A stretch of DNA of 42,072 nucleotides from an uncultured Planctomycetales bacterium (GCA_946541595.1 CAMNJU010000005.1:1-42072); one strand, 5' to 3'; shown: positions 1-9,310, counted from the first letter of the stretch. A program made the numbers and translations. The notes: generated by a model from the letters alone, not told the origin.

Positions 1-1
1 C

Positions 2-3000
2 AATGAAGCTGAAGGGGATGGCGATGTGTACGGCGACGAGAATGTCGCAGCCGGTCCCGGTTTCTTTCAGCGGTTTTTTAGCCGCAATAAGGAACGTTCG
101 CCCGAGGTGCAGGATCAGATAGACGAAATCAATATCAAAATTGGAGATTGTGAAGATCAGTTAAACGTTTGCCGCGGACTTCTTAAAGAAAGTCCGGACG
201 ACGCGGATCTCCTGCAGGACGAGGAGAAGTACGAGAAAGAGCTTAAAGATTTGCGCAAACAGGCACGCGCTCTGGAGGGCGGTTTCTCCTTTGCCTTTTT
301 GGCGGCGCCGTTAACGTGGTTTGCCACTCTTTGGGGGTGGATGAAAGTTGGCGCGGGCAAGGCGTTGGCGTTTTGCAAAAATATTGCAAAACCGGACGAC
401 GACATTGATGACCGAAGTTTAGAGGAAGATTCTAACGGAGGCGACGCGATGAGTTCTCTGAAAAATAGATCACGATCGACAGACGAGAACGCTACCGGCA
501 ATAAGTCCTATCAGAACGGTTCGTCGAGAAACTCCGGGGCCGATCGTCCCGACGTTCTCGTCGAGGAGATTGATTCTGATCTTGAAGGCGGACGGGATTG
601 GCGTGGCATTACTAAGAAGACGGTTGTCACGACCGTTTCCGCATCGATTCTTTTCGCCGCGGCGTATATTGGCGTTATGTTCTTCAAGGGAGACCAGAAA
701 GCGAAGAATAAGAAGGATGGGGCGGCCGTCGCCGTCGCTTCTGAGAAACCCGGTCCGTCCGACGCAAAAGAAGAGGGCGGCAAGAAGGGCTTGTGGAATT
801 CGACGAAAGATCGCGTTTCTTCCTGGTTTTCGCGTAAGGATAAGAAGGACGCGAACGTTGTTAAGGGGTCGAAAAAAGACGATTCTAAGGGCTCTAAGAA
901 GGCTTCTGAAAGCGAATTGGCTAGGAAAGTCGACGCCGCGGCAGACGCGATCAGCAAGAATCTTGACGGGGCCAAGGAATCGACGTTGGCTTCATTTGGC
1001 AATATAAAGGACAGTTTGAACGAAACTCTTTCCGACGCTTCTGAAAAGGGAGAGGAACTGCTTCAAGATATTCAGGAGAACGCCGAAAACGCGAAAGATT
1101 CAATTTCCGACGCGTTAGCCAAGGGGAAAGAAAGCGTCGACTCCTTTGTTGGCGACGTCCAAAGCGGCCTTGAAGACGCAGTGGAGTCCTCTCAAGACGC
1201 GCTTAGCGACGCAATTGATTCGACGCAGGACGCTGTAAGCGACGTAGCGAACAGCGTCGCCGATCGTGTTAATTCCACGCTGCCGGGCGATTTGCTTGAT
1301 CAGACAGAGGAGATTCTTCCTACGCCGGAACCGTCAGACTCTTCTGGCGCAGATATTTCGGACCTCCCGACAGAGAATTCGAGCGCGTCGTCGTATCCGA
1401 TTGCGACTACGGACGTTGCCGATCCGGAAGCGGCTTTTGGCGACGCTCCTGTCAGAGAAGACACGACGAGTCCGCCGGCGGCGACGCCGGTAATCAAACC
1501 GATTGAGATAGCGGAGGAGACTCTGCCGACGCCTCCGGCGTCCGCGTCTTCGAACGTTGAGCCCGCGAATGGAGGCGATTCCCTTGGCGCCGATTGGGCG
1601 CCCAATACGTCAAGCGGTTCTCTCCCGAACGGAGACGGCTGGAATTCAGCGTCTGACTCTGGCGCTCCTTCACTTTTGGGAACGAGGGAATCGACGAACG
1701 ACCCGTTGAACGATTCTCCGTCGCTCAGTTTGAACGAAACGCCTACTCTGGATTCACAGGATTCGAATTCGTTACTTAGCGAAGAAAACACAGCGCCGCT
1801 TGCGACGACAGGTTCCGCGTTGAGCGCCGACGTTTCTTCGACGTTGTCCGGTCCGTCTTTAGGCGGGGGAGCCAACTCGTTAGCCGCTTCTGACGATTCT
1901 TTGGCGCCAACTGACGGTCTGTCGAATGGCGCAAGTCTCTTGAATGCGGAGCCTTCTTTGGCAGAAACCGAGCCCGTGCCGAGTTTGAGCGCGCCAGCGA
2001 CAACGGAATCAGGCGATTCCTTGGGAACTTCCGTCCCTCTTGCGACCGCCGGAACGGACAGTCTTTCTCAAAACGATTCCGGCCTGAATCTTACGCTTGA
2101 TACGACAAACAATTCCGACGCGTTGAATTCTCAGAATTTGAGTGTTGGCGATTCGCTTTCGACGAACGGCGGCAGCGGCGCTAATTTTTCAAATCAGCTT
2201 AACGACATGAGCCGCCAGATTTCCGACTCTGTGAGCAGTTTGTCGGATAAGGCCAACGACTTCGCCAATCAGGTGAGCAATTCAGCTCAGAATCTTCAAA
2301 CTAAAGTTCAAAGCGGTCTTAATGCTGTTGAGAACAAGCTTACGGGCGGCCTTGAATCTGTTCAGAATCTGGGCGATCAAGCGTCGAACAGTCTCAATCA
2401 ATCCGCGAACAGCTTGGCTTCGACTCTCGACAATACCGTCAATAATATTGGCGAGAGTCTTCAGAATTCATATAACAACATTTCCACCGCAGCTCAAAAC
2501 GCGTATGATTCAACCGTAGGCGCGGCTCAAAACGCCAACGCGAACATACGTTCCGGACTTGAGAATCTGCAAAATACGCTTTCTGGGAATCAGCCGTTGA
2601 ATTCTACCGCGTCGAACACTTTGCCGAACGCAGCCGCTTCCGGCTCCGACAGTTTGAGCGCGTCTGGCTCGAATTCGCTTACCGCGTCCCCTTCGTTAAA
2701 CACGTCGACGCCGGCTCAGACGGGGCAGACGCTCGGTCAGACTTCGGCTGACGCCGCCGGCACAGTTGCGAATAATCTTGGCGGACCCGCGCTTTCAAAC
2801 GCCGCGACGACCGCAGCGAACGGTTCGTCAGGACTTGACTCTTCGAACGCCCCGCAGCAGTATAACGGCGGAACGGTCGGACAGAACTATACGGCGCCCT
2901 CTGGAGTCGGCAGTTCTCCTAACTACGCGGTCAACAATACGCCCGGCAGTTATGCAGTAAATAATTCAAGTAACGGCTTGACCAATAATTACGTTTCTCC

Positions 3001-3559
3001 GAACGCGGGCGTCAATACGTATCAGAACAATGTTGGAGCCGTTACGAATCCGTATGTTAATAATTCTTCTGGAAATGTAACCAATCCGAATTATGCAAAT
3101 TCGAGCGGAACCGTTTACAGTCAGCCGAACGCTAATTATAACATGCCTAATAACGGCGCCTACGTTAATTCTGGCGTTGTGAATGGCAATTACCCGAGTC
3201 AAACTGTAAACACTATCCCGAATAACGGTTACGTAAATCAAAACTACGCTCAGAACGGGCCCGGTTACAACGCTTCCAACGGCGTTGGATACGGAAACGC
3301 GGTAGGAAACGCCGCAGTGAATCCGTATCCGCAGAATTACACGCAGAACGCTTACGGTTCAAACGCCGTCTCAGCGACGGGCGCATATCGCGAGTATGTT
3401 ACCAGAGAAGGCGACAATCTGCTTACGATAGCGGAAAACGAATTGGGGAGCAGTTCGCGTTGGGGTGAAATTAAACGGATCAATAACTTGCGTTCGGGCG
3501 CCACGTATTTTGACGTGGGAACCGTTATTCTTCTTCCGACCGGCGCCGCGAATCAATGA
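2..3559 (+). CDS. LysM-terminated one-pass membrane protein with helical repeats (5' partial)
   Basis: The reading frame is open to the left edge, so the GTG at 26 in the track is probably an internal valine and the true start lies outside the window. Numbered from base 26, the protein has a charged region, a possible membrane-associated stretch near 85-115, a clear transmembrane segment around 200-220 (ASILFAAAYIGVMFF), and an amphipathic, Asp/Ser/Ala-rich helical stretch at about 293-417 resembling apolipoprotein or LEA repeats. A Ser/Thr/Pro-rich disordered region follows to about 720, then a second such helical stretch at about 723-855, an Asn/Tyr/Gly-rich tract at about 945-1118 and a LysM domain at the C-terminus (YVTREGDNLLTIAENELG). 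LysM binds GlcNAc-containing glycans such as peptidoglycan, so a role linking membrane and wall is inferred. The remaining regions match no family I recognise. A strong terminator follows. Confidence 0.85.
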   Translation, partial: NEAEGDGDVYGDENVAAGPGFFQRFFSRNKERSPEVQDQIDEINIKIGDCEDQLNVCRGLLKESPDDADLLQDEEKYEKELKDLRKQARALEGGFSFAFLAAPLTWFATLWGWMKVGAGKALAFCKNIAKPDDDIDDRSLEEDSNGGDAMSSLKNRSRSTDENATGNKSYQNGSSRNSGADRPDVLVEEIDSDLEGGRDWRGITKKTVVTTVSASILFAAAYIGVMFFKGDQKAKNKKDGAAVAVASEKPGPSDAKEEGGKKGLWNSTKDRVSSWFSRKDKKDANVVKGSKKDDSKGSKKASESELARKVDAAADAISKNLDGAKESTLASFGNIKDSLNETLSDASEKGEELLQDIQENAENAKDSISDALAKGKESVDSFVGDVQSGLEDAVESSQDALSDAIDSTQDAVSDVANSVADRVNSTLPGDLLDQTEEILPTPEPSDSSGADISDLPTENSSASSYPIATTDVADPEAAFGDAPVREDTTSPPAATPVIKPIEIAEETLPTPPASASSNVEPANGGDSLGADWAPNTSSGSLPNGDGWNSASDSGAPSLLGTRESTNDPLNDSPSLSLNETPTLDSQDSNSLLSEENTAPLATTGSALSADVSSTLSGPSLGGGANSLAASDDSLAPTDGLSNGASLLNAEPSLAETEPVPSLSAPATTESGDSLGTSVPLATAGTDSLSQNDSGLNLTLDTTNNSDALNSQNLSVGDSLSTNGGSGANFSNQLNDMSRQISDSVSSLSDKANDFANQVSNSAQNLQTKVQSGLNAVENKLTGGLESVQNLGDQASNSLNQSANSLASTLDNTVNNIGESLQNSYNNISTAAQNAYDSTVGAAQNANANIRSGLENLQNTLSGNQPLNSTASNTLPNAAASGSDSLSASGSNSLTASPSLNTSTPAQTGQTLGQTSADAAGTVANNLGGPALSNAATTAANGSSGLDSSNAPQQYNGGTVGQNYTAPSGVGSSPNYAVNNTPGSYAVNNSSNGLTNNYVSPNAGVNTYQNNVGAVTNPYVNNSSGNVTNPNYANSSGTVYSQPNANYNMPNNGAYVNSGVVNGNYPSQTVNTIPNNGYVNQNYAQNGPGYNASNGVGYGNAVGNAAVNPYPQNYTQNAYGSNAVSATGAYREYVTREGDNLLTIAENELGSSSRWGEIKRINNLRSGATYFDVGTVILLPTGAANQ

Positions 3560-3624
3560 GACCGTCAGACTGGACGGCTCCGTGCTTCGTTTGAGACGCG
3601 TCGATTTTTGCTGGTTTAAATTTG

Positions 3625-3668
3625 CGCCGCGCGTTCGTTCATCGAAAGAACGCGCGGCGTTTATTTTG
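3625..3668 (+). terminator. Intrinsic terminator after the LysM gene
   Basis: A perfect 12-bp GC-rich stem (CGCCGCGCGTTC pairing with GAACGCGCGGCG) with an 11-nt loop is followed by TTTATTTT. It lies about 65 bases after the LysM-protein stop codon. Confidence 0.85.
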
Positions 3669-3897
3669 CATGATTTAGAATCTTCTCTAATTTGCCCTTA
3701 GACGCTTTATGGTTTGGACAAATCTTCGTTCTTTCTCCCCCCTTGTATCTATTTTAAAAAATGGACAATTTACTTTGTGCGGAACAGGTTGGCGTCGAGT
3801 ACCGGAACGGTTTTTTTGGCTCGTTTGTCTATAAAAGTTTTGATCGATCATTCCTGCGACGACTGGGTTTTTTTGTGGAGTATATCGTTGTTTTTAG

Positions 3898-3926
3898 TTG
3901 CGACTAAGCTGTTGAATGATTATAAT
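3898..3926 (+). promoter_or_regulatory. Sigma-70-like promoter for the epimerase/adenosyltransferase pair
   Basis: TTGCGA and a perfect TATAAT are separated by exactly 17 bases. Transcription would begin near 3933 and give a leader of about 145 nt before the ATG at 4077. Predicted by eye only. Confidence 0.55.
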
Positions 3927-3997
3927 GTCGACTGAGCGCGATTGGCCGCGTCGGCAGTATACGCTTCGTGTGGGAGTTTGAACGGCGGCGTTAATGC

Positions 3998-4029
3998 GGC
4001 GCGCCTGAACCGACCGCGAGCGGCGCGCC
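3998..4029 (+). repeat. GGCGCGCC inverted pair in the leader
   Basis: Two copies of the self-complementary octamer GGCGCGCC lie 16 bases apart in the leader of the epimerase mRNA, about 45 bases before the start codon. They can form an 8-bp GC stem. No U-run follows, so it is not a standard terminator. Confidence 0.5.
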
Positions 4030-4076
4030 CGCTAAAAAGTTCGATAAGAATAGTAGTACTGTATATAAAGAGAGCA

Positions 4077-5123
4077 ATGAGACTTAGAATAATTCGAACA
4101 GATCTCCCGCTCAAACATGTAATGACCGTTTTTCGCGGTACGATTAGCGTTATCAAGGCGGTAGTTGTCGAGTTGGAACAAGACGGTCTTCGTGGATATG
4201 GAGAAGCGTACGAGGATCTGCACTGGGGCGTATCGCTCGACAGTATGGTCAGCGCGCTTGAGTCGTGCCGACGGTTTACTGCCGATTACGCTTTGGCTGA
4301 TCCTCGCGCGTTTGGATTAAAAATAGAGGCTCTCCTAAAAGATAAACCCAATCCTGCGGCGGTTTCGGCAATAGAAATGGCTGCGTGCGACCTTTGGGGC
4401 AAGCTTCGCAATACGCCCCTTTACCGCGTTTGGCGTTACGATCCGCGCCGGCTCCCTCTTTCGAGCTATACGCTTGGTCTTGATTCGCTCTTCCGTATTA
4501 TAGAGAAGTTTAACGAACAGCCTAACTGGCCGATCTATCGCATTAAACTTGGCGCGTATGAAGATATGACGATTTTGCGCGAACTTCGTAAGCGGACAAA
4601 ATCGCCTTTTCGCTTGGACGTCAACGGATGCTGGACGAAACAGCAGGCCCTCGACTACGTCGACGAGTTAAAGACTCTCAATATAGAACTTATTGAACAG
4701 CCGCTGCATCCGGACGATTGGGATGGAATGGCAAAATTAAAAGAGGTTTGCGACATCCCTTTTATCGCCGACGAGAGTTGCCGTTGCGAAGCCGATATTG
4801 ACAAATGCGTCGGTTTTTTTGACGGGCTCAATTTAAAACCTGTCAAATTTGGCGGCTTAATGTCTACTCACCGAGCGCTTGAAATGGCAAGAGCGCGAGG
4901 ATTTAAGACAATGATTGGCAATACGATAGAATCTTCCATTGCCGCGAGCGCCACGTCCCAATTTGCCCCGCGGCTCGATTACGTCTATCTTGACGGCCCG
5001 ATGCTCATTGATAAGAAAATTGGCGTTGGGGTACAGTTGGATCAAGGCCGAATTATTATGTCGCGCGAGAACGGCGTCGGTTTTTCTTGTCGAACAGTGG
5101 ATAGCCGGAACGATTCCATCTGA
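4077..5123 (+). CDS. Dipeptide-epimerase-like enolase-superfamily enzyme
   Basis: A 348-residue protein of the muconate-lactonizing/L-Ala-D/L-Glu epimerase branch of the enolase superfamily. Family members epimerise dipeptides such as L-Ala-D-Glu from peptidoglycan turnover; the exact substrate here is inferred. Visible barrel residues are the acid/base lysine in YRIKLG (near 155), metal ligands in LDVNG (near 181), IEQP (near 206) and ADES (near 231), and the distal lysine in KPVKFGG (near 256). The first lysine of the usual KxK motif is Arg here. I chose the ATG at 4077 over the track start at 3942 because the enzyme fold begins at MRLRIIRT and AAAGAGAG lies just upstream; the longer N-terminus is not enzyme-like. 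It is 55 bases from the adenosyltransferase gene and probably co-transcribed. Confidence 0.82.
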   Translation: MRLRIIRTDLPLKHVMTVFRGTISVIKAVVVELEQDGLRGYGEAYEDLHWGVSLDSMVSALESCRRFTADYALADPRAFGLKIEALLKDKPNPAAVSAIEMAACDLWGKLRNTPLYRVWRYDPRRLPLSSYTLGLDSLFRIIEKFNEQPNWPIYRIKLGAYEDMTILRELRKRTKSPFRLDVNGCWTKQQALDYVDELKTLNIELIEQPLHPDDWDGMAKLKEVCDIPFIADESCRCEADIDKCVGFFDGLNLKPVKFGGLMSTHRALEMARARGFKTMIGNTIESSIAASATSQFAPRLDYVYLDGPMLIDKKIGVGVQLDQGRIIMSRENGVGFSCRTVDSRNDSI

Positions 5124-5178
5124 TTTAAAATAATCGCTAATTGAACTTATAGAGATTGCTAATCGCACCCGCAACAGA

Positions 5179-5766
5179 ATGACGTCGGAGAAAAAGAGAA
5201 CTCGGTTATACAGCCGTCGCGGCGATTTGGGTGAAACGTCGCTGTCTTTTGGACCGCGCGTAGGGAAAGACCATCGCCGTATTGTTTTATCTGGCGCGCT
5301 GGAAGAACTTAGCGCTCAGATCGGTTGGGTTCGCGCGCTGGAGGTCGATCCTGACGTAGATCGCGTTCTTAAACGGCTTCTTTTTAGAATTCATGAAGTT
5401 CAAACGGAAGTCCTTTCCGTTACGCCCGCTAAATTGGCGGTAAAGGTTGTTGCTGAGAACGACATACGCGCAATCGAACACGTGATCGACGCATGGGACG
5501 CAAAGCTGGAGCCTGCTCCTAAATCTCTTATTCCCGGCGGCAGCAGAACGGGCGCAGCCATTCAACTTGCTCGGACGTTATGCCGTCGAGCGGAGAGACG
5601 TGCGTGCGCGTTATTGCGTTTTGATCCATCGTTTTCTCCGCGTGTTGGAGCTTGGTTAAACCGCATAGGAGATCTTCTCTGGGTCCTAGCGCGATTTGAA
5701 AATTCGCGTTTCCATTTTCGAGAAGAATCCTTTAGCGCGTGCGAAGACGATCCGTATCTCTTTTAA
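5179..5766 (+). CDS. PduO-type cob(I)alamin adenosyltransferase-like protein
   Basis: A 195-residue protein of the PduO/MMAB family, which transfers the adenosyl group of ATP to cob(I)alamin to make coenzyme B12. The N-terminal ATP-binding pattern is clear (RLYSRRGDLGETSL, then GPRVGK), as are IPGG, LARTLCRRAERR and the C-terminal LNRIGDLLWVLARF. Length is normal. Some usually conserved positions differ: the helix normally reading like VDELN is LEELS, and the position before the LAR helix usually held by His is Gln, so activity may be altered. It follows the epimerase gene on the same strand. Its 3' end overlaps the convergent YfhO-like gene by 35 bases. I see no cobalamin riboswitch. Confidence 0.82.
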   Translation: MTSEKKRTRLYSRRGDLGETSLSFGPRVGKDHRRIVLSGALEELSAQIGWVRALEVDPDVDRVLKRLLFRIHEVQTEVLSVTPAKLAVKVVAENDIRAIEHVIDAWDAKLEPAPKSLIPGGSRTGAAIQLARTLCRRAERRACALLRFDPSFSPRVGAWLNRIGDLLWVLARFENSRFHFREESFSACEDDPYLF

Positions 5767-8725
5767 AAGCGTCGACCTGAATCTTTTTTATTCTTAACGC
5801 TTTTTTTCGAACAAAACCTATCAAGCAAAAGCCAAGTAACGCGCACCACGATAAGACCGAGAGAGCGGCGCCTAGCGCAAGACGTTTGGGGGCATAGCGA
5901 ACGTCTAGACAGTAAAGTCCTTGCGGAATCGACGTCTTTCTTAAAAACTCAAACGCGGGGACTATCGGTTTCTCGTCAATTTTTATTCCTTTTCTTAGAA
6001 CTGCTTTTTTAATTAACGCGTCCACTTTTGGGGCGTTAAACCGATTTGCTAGAAATATCCGTCCGTCATCGGAAGTAACGGGAATCGCACGTACTGACCA
6101 ATCGGACCAGAACTGTTCCGAAAAAACGACGTCCGAAGGTTCTGACGCCGACGCAAGATAGACGACGCGATTCGGTTCATAGGAGACCGTAACGACAAAA
6201 TCATTTTGGCCCTTGATCCCGTCTGCTGAGCTGGAGACGTGGTTGAGGTAAATCGAATCGACTCGGTTTTGTTGCCTGAATAGAGCGGCTCTAGTTACGG
6301 GGCCGTCGATTTTCTTTAGCGATACTCCCCAATCGAGCAAGTCAAGCGAGGATGGGGGGCGCCGTTCGGCGTCGAGTATTCGTTCGATCCAGAATTTTGG
6401 CCCGAGTACGTATTCGACTCCCAGAAAACTGAGATCGGCCCCGACGTTGGCGCGATTGATCAGCGCGTTGCAAAAGCGCTCGTATCGGTATTCTGAAACG
6501 GCTCCTCTAACGTCGGTTATGGCGACGTTCATTTTCGACGGATAAAGAGGATAGAGCGTTTCCACGTCCCAGACAACGCGTTCCGTATTTCTGCGCGCGG
6601 ATGATTTTTCGGAAAACACAGGAGGAAACCATACGGGAAAACGGTAGATTCGTGTGGGCGGAATCGCCGTAAAGCAAGCGTTTGGCCCCGCATGTGAATC
6701 TTCCGTATTGTCAGGCTGAAATTGAAGTTTGATCTTGGTTCTATCGTTCTCGATTCTATCGGTAAACTGTGAGGTTCTATTGAATAACGGTGCGGGAGAA
6801 ACGACGACCGTCCAACTGTTGGCATGATAGACGTCGGCCGCTGCGAGCAGTAAAAGGCATGTTGGCAGCGTTTTCATTTGCGTTGGAGAGACGCTTCCGC
6901 CGACGATCTTTTTTCTAAACGACGCGAGTACAAGGACGGCGAGGAAGAGAATGACGGCGGTATGAAGAAACGCGTTGCAGAGGTCCCGGCGCGCTGTTTC
7001 CGGTTGGAAAGGTCCAAAGAGGAAATCCGTTGTATTGATCGATTGAAGGAAAGATTGCGCACTCAGGCAGGCGATAGCCCATGCGATAAAGGAAAGGCCG
7101 CTTGCGACAGTCAAGGCCGTAAGAAAGCCCCTAGAAAACTTTTTACGATCCCAGCCATAGCCGACAAGATATGAAAAACCGAGCATTGACAGCGTCAATA
7201 ATTTTGCGGGATACCGAAATTCTGCAAATTGGGGGACAATAATGTTTAACGCCCAGTATACCCCCCCGACAGGGTCGTAATTACTAAAAGAAACGGGGAT
7301 GCTTGATCCCGACGCTAAAGCGCTTACGGAGCGAAACAGCCAGACGGCGCCGTAACCTCCCATCGCGGCGAGAATTGAACCTGCCGTCAGATAAGTTGCC
7401 GCGCATCTGAAAAAAGAGGATTCGTCGCGTCTTTTCCTTCGGAATAGAAAAGCTGACAGCGCAAGTAGAAACGGAAACGCTCCGAAATATAACGTGGGCG
7501 TCCAAACTGCAATTTCTTCCGGGAAAACGCGGAACCAGCGCGACGACTGCGGAAATTGCCTGCCTCCGACGTTCGGATAGAGAAATTCAAGCCAACGCCA
7601 AGGTCCTACGCTAAAACGGTATACGGAACGGCTTCGCCCCTCGTTTGAAAAATCGGCGCAAAGGAGTTCGTCATAAAATTCTCTGTCGGTTAACGATACT
7701 TTTTTTTCTGTCTGGGTTTCGCCCGCATTTGAAAGAGCGCTCGGGATTTCCCAAAGCGAGCGAGGTTTCTCTTGAAAAACGCGGGAAGAATTATCGATAA
7801 GTTCTAAACTGGGTAGAATCTGAATTGCCGCCAGACAGAATGTAACGGCCGACGTCGCCGCAATAAAGATTACCGACGAGAGCACGCGTTTCGCCCGTAT
7901 GCTTGAGGGGAACGTTGCCGAAGAAGAAGGATAATCGGAAATGTGAAAACCGTCTTTTTGCCGGGCGTTTTCTTCGTTTGTCGTACGAGTTGACGCAAAC
8001 AGTCCCGCAATTACCGAAGTTAAAAGCGCGAGATAAACGATTTGCGGTTCTCCACCTAGGACCGTTATACTTTGTACGACGGACAGTTTCAAAAGAGCGC
8101 GCGTCTTTCCGCTGAAAGTTGGAGCGCGAAAAAAATCGACAGAGTAAATAAACAGCGCCGGCGCCCAAGCCGCTCCGACCAGATAGATAACGTTGGAATA
8201 CTGAAAGAGCGTTTGGCCTGAAAACGCGTAGACAAGAGCTGAAAACGCGGCGCCCGACGCAGAAACGCGCAGACGCCGAGCGAGTCGGTACGCCAGAATG
8301 AACATAAGAGCGATATGAATCCAAACGTATAGTTTAAAGCACGTCGCAAACGAAAGTATGTTTATGTTCGACAAAAAGAAGACTATTTTTCCCGGATAGA
8401 ACACTGACGCAGTTGGATCCGCCGCCAGAGGTTGACCTAAATTGACGTTTGGGTTCCAAAGTGGAAGCCGACCGCGATTCCATTCGTTTTGAATTTGCTG
8501 AAACAGCGGGTAATAGTAAAATGCGACGTCCCGATAGGAAAAGCGTGCGTTTGGGGAGAAGGAAGGGAGAAAGAACGCGATGAAGAGAAGCGCCGGAATG
8601 AGAAAGATGGAGTATTTACCGGCGAACAAGCGGGCGCAAAGGGCCGCAACGCGCGCGGGCTCGAATTTTGCGGAACTGCGCGCGCTTGAATCTGCCGAAG
8701 TGGAACGTCGTTTAAAGTTCGCCAT
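5732..8725 (-). CDS. YfhO-like large polytopic membrane protein
   Basis: A 997-residue integral membrane protein with about a dozen hydrophobic segments through most of its length and a soluble stretch near residues 640-930 before a last C-terminal transmembrane segment. The first external loop carries YRDVAFYYYPLF, then LPLWNPNVNLGQPLAADP, the pattern typical of YfhO and related GT-C-like membrane glycosyltransferases. In Firmicutes YfhO glycosylates lipoteichoic acid; the role in Planctomycetota is not established, so sugar transfer to an envelope polymer is inference. The start codon lies inside the end of tsaE (14-base overlap), suggesting coupled translation. The 3' end overlaps the convergent adenosyltransferase gene, leaving no room for a separate terminator. 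Confidence 0.8.
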   Translation of the reverse strand: MANFKRRSTSADSSARSSAKFEPARVAALCARLFAGKYSIFLIPALLFIAFFLPSFSPNARFSYRDVAFYYYPLFQQIQNEWNRGRLPLWNPNVNLGQPLAADPTASVFYPGKIVFFLSNINILSFATCFKLYVWIHIALMFILAYRLARRLRVSASGAAFSALVYAFSGQTLFQYSNVIYLVGAAWAPALFIYSVDFFRAPTFSGKTRALLKLSVVQSITVLGGEPQIVYLALLTSVIAGLFASTRTTNEENARQKDGFHISDYPSSSATFPSSIRAKRVLSSVIFIAATSAVTFCLAAIQILPSLELIDNSSRVFQEKPRSLWEIPSALSNAGETQTEKKVSLTDREFYDELLCADFSNEGRSRSVYRFSVGPWRWLEFLYPNVGGRQFPQSSRWFRVFPEEIAVWTPTLYFGAFPFLLALSAFLFRRKRRDESSFFRCAATYLTAGSILAAMGGYGAVWLFRSVSALASGSSIPVSFSNYDPVGGVYWALNIIVPQFAEFRYPAKLLTLSMLGFSYLVGYGWDRKKFSRGFLTALTVASGLSFIAWAIACLSAQSFLQSINTTDFLFGPFQPETARRDLCNAFLHTAVILFLAVLVLASFRKKIVGGSVSPTQMKTLPTCLLLLAAADVYHANSWTVVVSPAPLFNRTSQFTDRIENDRTKIKLQFQPDNTEDSHAGPNACFTAIPPTRIYRFPVWFPPVFSEKSSARRNTERVVWDVETLYPLYPSKMNVAITDVRGAVSEYRYERFCNALINRANVGADLSFLGVEYVLGPKFWIERILDAERRPPSSLDLLDWGVSLKKIDGPVTRAALFRQQNRVDSIYLNHVSSSADGIKGQNDFVVTVSYEPNRVVYLASASEPSDVVFSEQFWSDWSVRAIPVTSDDGRIFLANRFNAPKVDALIKKAVLRKGIKIDEKPIVPAFEFLRKTSIPQGLYCLDVRYAPKRLALGAALSVLSWCALLGFCLIGFVRKKALRIKKIQVDAFKRDTDRLRTR

Positions 8726-9221
8726 TTTTCGGGTGAGGGCGGGACGCGCGTCGCCAGCGTTCCAGTATGAGCGTTTCCAGTTCGGGGGTAAAGTCGCCGC
8801 GCGCCGTTATTGTAAAACGACGCGACGTGACGTCGACAGGGAGAACGGATATTTCCAAATAGTCGCGCGGCAGCGCGTCTTCCACGCGATCCGCCCATTC
8901 GACAAAGGATAGACCGTCTGAATCAAAATACTCGTCGGGACCAAGCTCAAGAAAATCGGAGACGTCGCGGAGCCGATACGCGTCAAAATGATAAATCGGC
9001 CGCGAAGCGCCTTGATACTCTTTAATGAGAACGAACGTAGGACTGCCAACCTCTTCACGGTCGACTCCAGATGCTTGCGCGATTGCTTGAACCAGACGCG
9101 TTTTACCGGCGCCAAGCGTACCTAGTAGGGCGACGACGGTTCCGTCGGGCAGCGCCTTCGCGAGAACACGCCCCAAAATATCGGTCTGTTGCTCGTTTTT
9201 TACTTCGATTTCAATTGACAT
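8712..9221 (-). CDS. tsaE: TsaE, tRNA t6A biosynthesis ATPase
   Basis: A 169-residue P-loop ATPase that works with TsaB and TsaD to install N6-threonylcarbamoyladenosine on ANN-decoding tRNAs. The Walker A motif is GTLGAGKT near residue 37. It is followed by SPTFVLIKEY, HFDAYRL and FVEWADRV, all typical of TsaE. The track starts it at 9350, but the family begins right after the ATG at 9221 (MSIEIEVK), and the extra N-terminus is hydrophobic and unlike TsaE. It is the first gene of a two-gene unit with the YfhO-like gene. A plausible promoter lies about 55 bases upstream. Confidence 0.92.
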   Translation of the reverse strand: MSIEIEVKNEQQTDILGRVLAKALPDGTVVALLGTLGAGKTRLVQAIAQASGVDREEVGSPTFVLIKEYQGASRPIYHFDAYRLRDVSDFLELGPDEYFDSDGLSFVEWADRVEDALPRDYLEISVLPVDVTSRRFTITARGDFTPELETLILERWRRASRPHPKNGEL

Positions 9222-9277
9222 TGTAGTTGCGCTTTTGGGGAAAAAGAGGAACGAAAGAGTCCTTAACCACAGGCCGA

Positions 9278-9305
9278 ATTTTACTACAAAATCGCGGAAA
9301 AACAA
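9278..9305 (-). promoter_or_regulatory. Possible promoter for tsaE
   Basis: On the minus strand TTGTTT and TAAAAT are separated by 16 bases, with expected initiation near 9271, about 50 bases before the tsaE ATG. The -35 is weak. It sits immediately downstream of the terminator of the preceding minus-strand gene, where a new transcript would be needed. Confidence 0.4.
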
Positions 9306-9310
9306 CTGCA

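Larger units (their letters stand above)
3560..4076. other. Non-coding gap: terminator, promoter and leader hairpin
   Basis: This stretch separates the LysM gene from the epimerase gene. It holds the terminator at 3625-3668, a sigma-70-like promoter at 3898-3926 and a GC hairpin at 3998-4029. Between 3669 and 3897 I see nothing convincing; the 73-codon track ORF there has no recognisable protein and no good ribosome binding site. Confidence 0.6.

Noticed and set aside
3714-3935. 73-residue plus-strand ORF after the LysM gene
   Set aside because: No ribosome binding site, no recognisable protein, and its end overlaps the promoter of the next gene.
3927-4076. Cobalamin riboswitch upstream of the adenosyltransferase operon
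   Set aside because: I looked for the conserved GCCACTG-type B12 box and paired core in the leader and did not see them.
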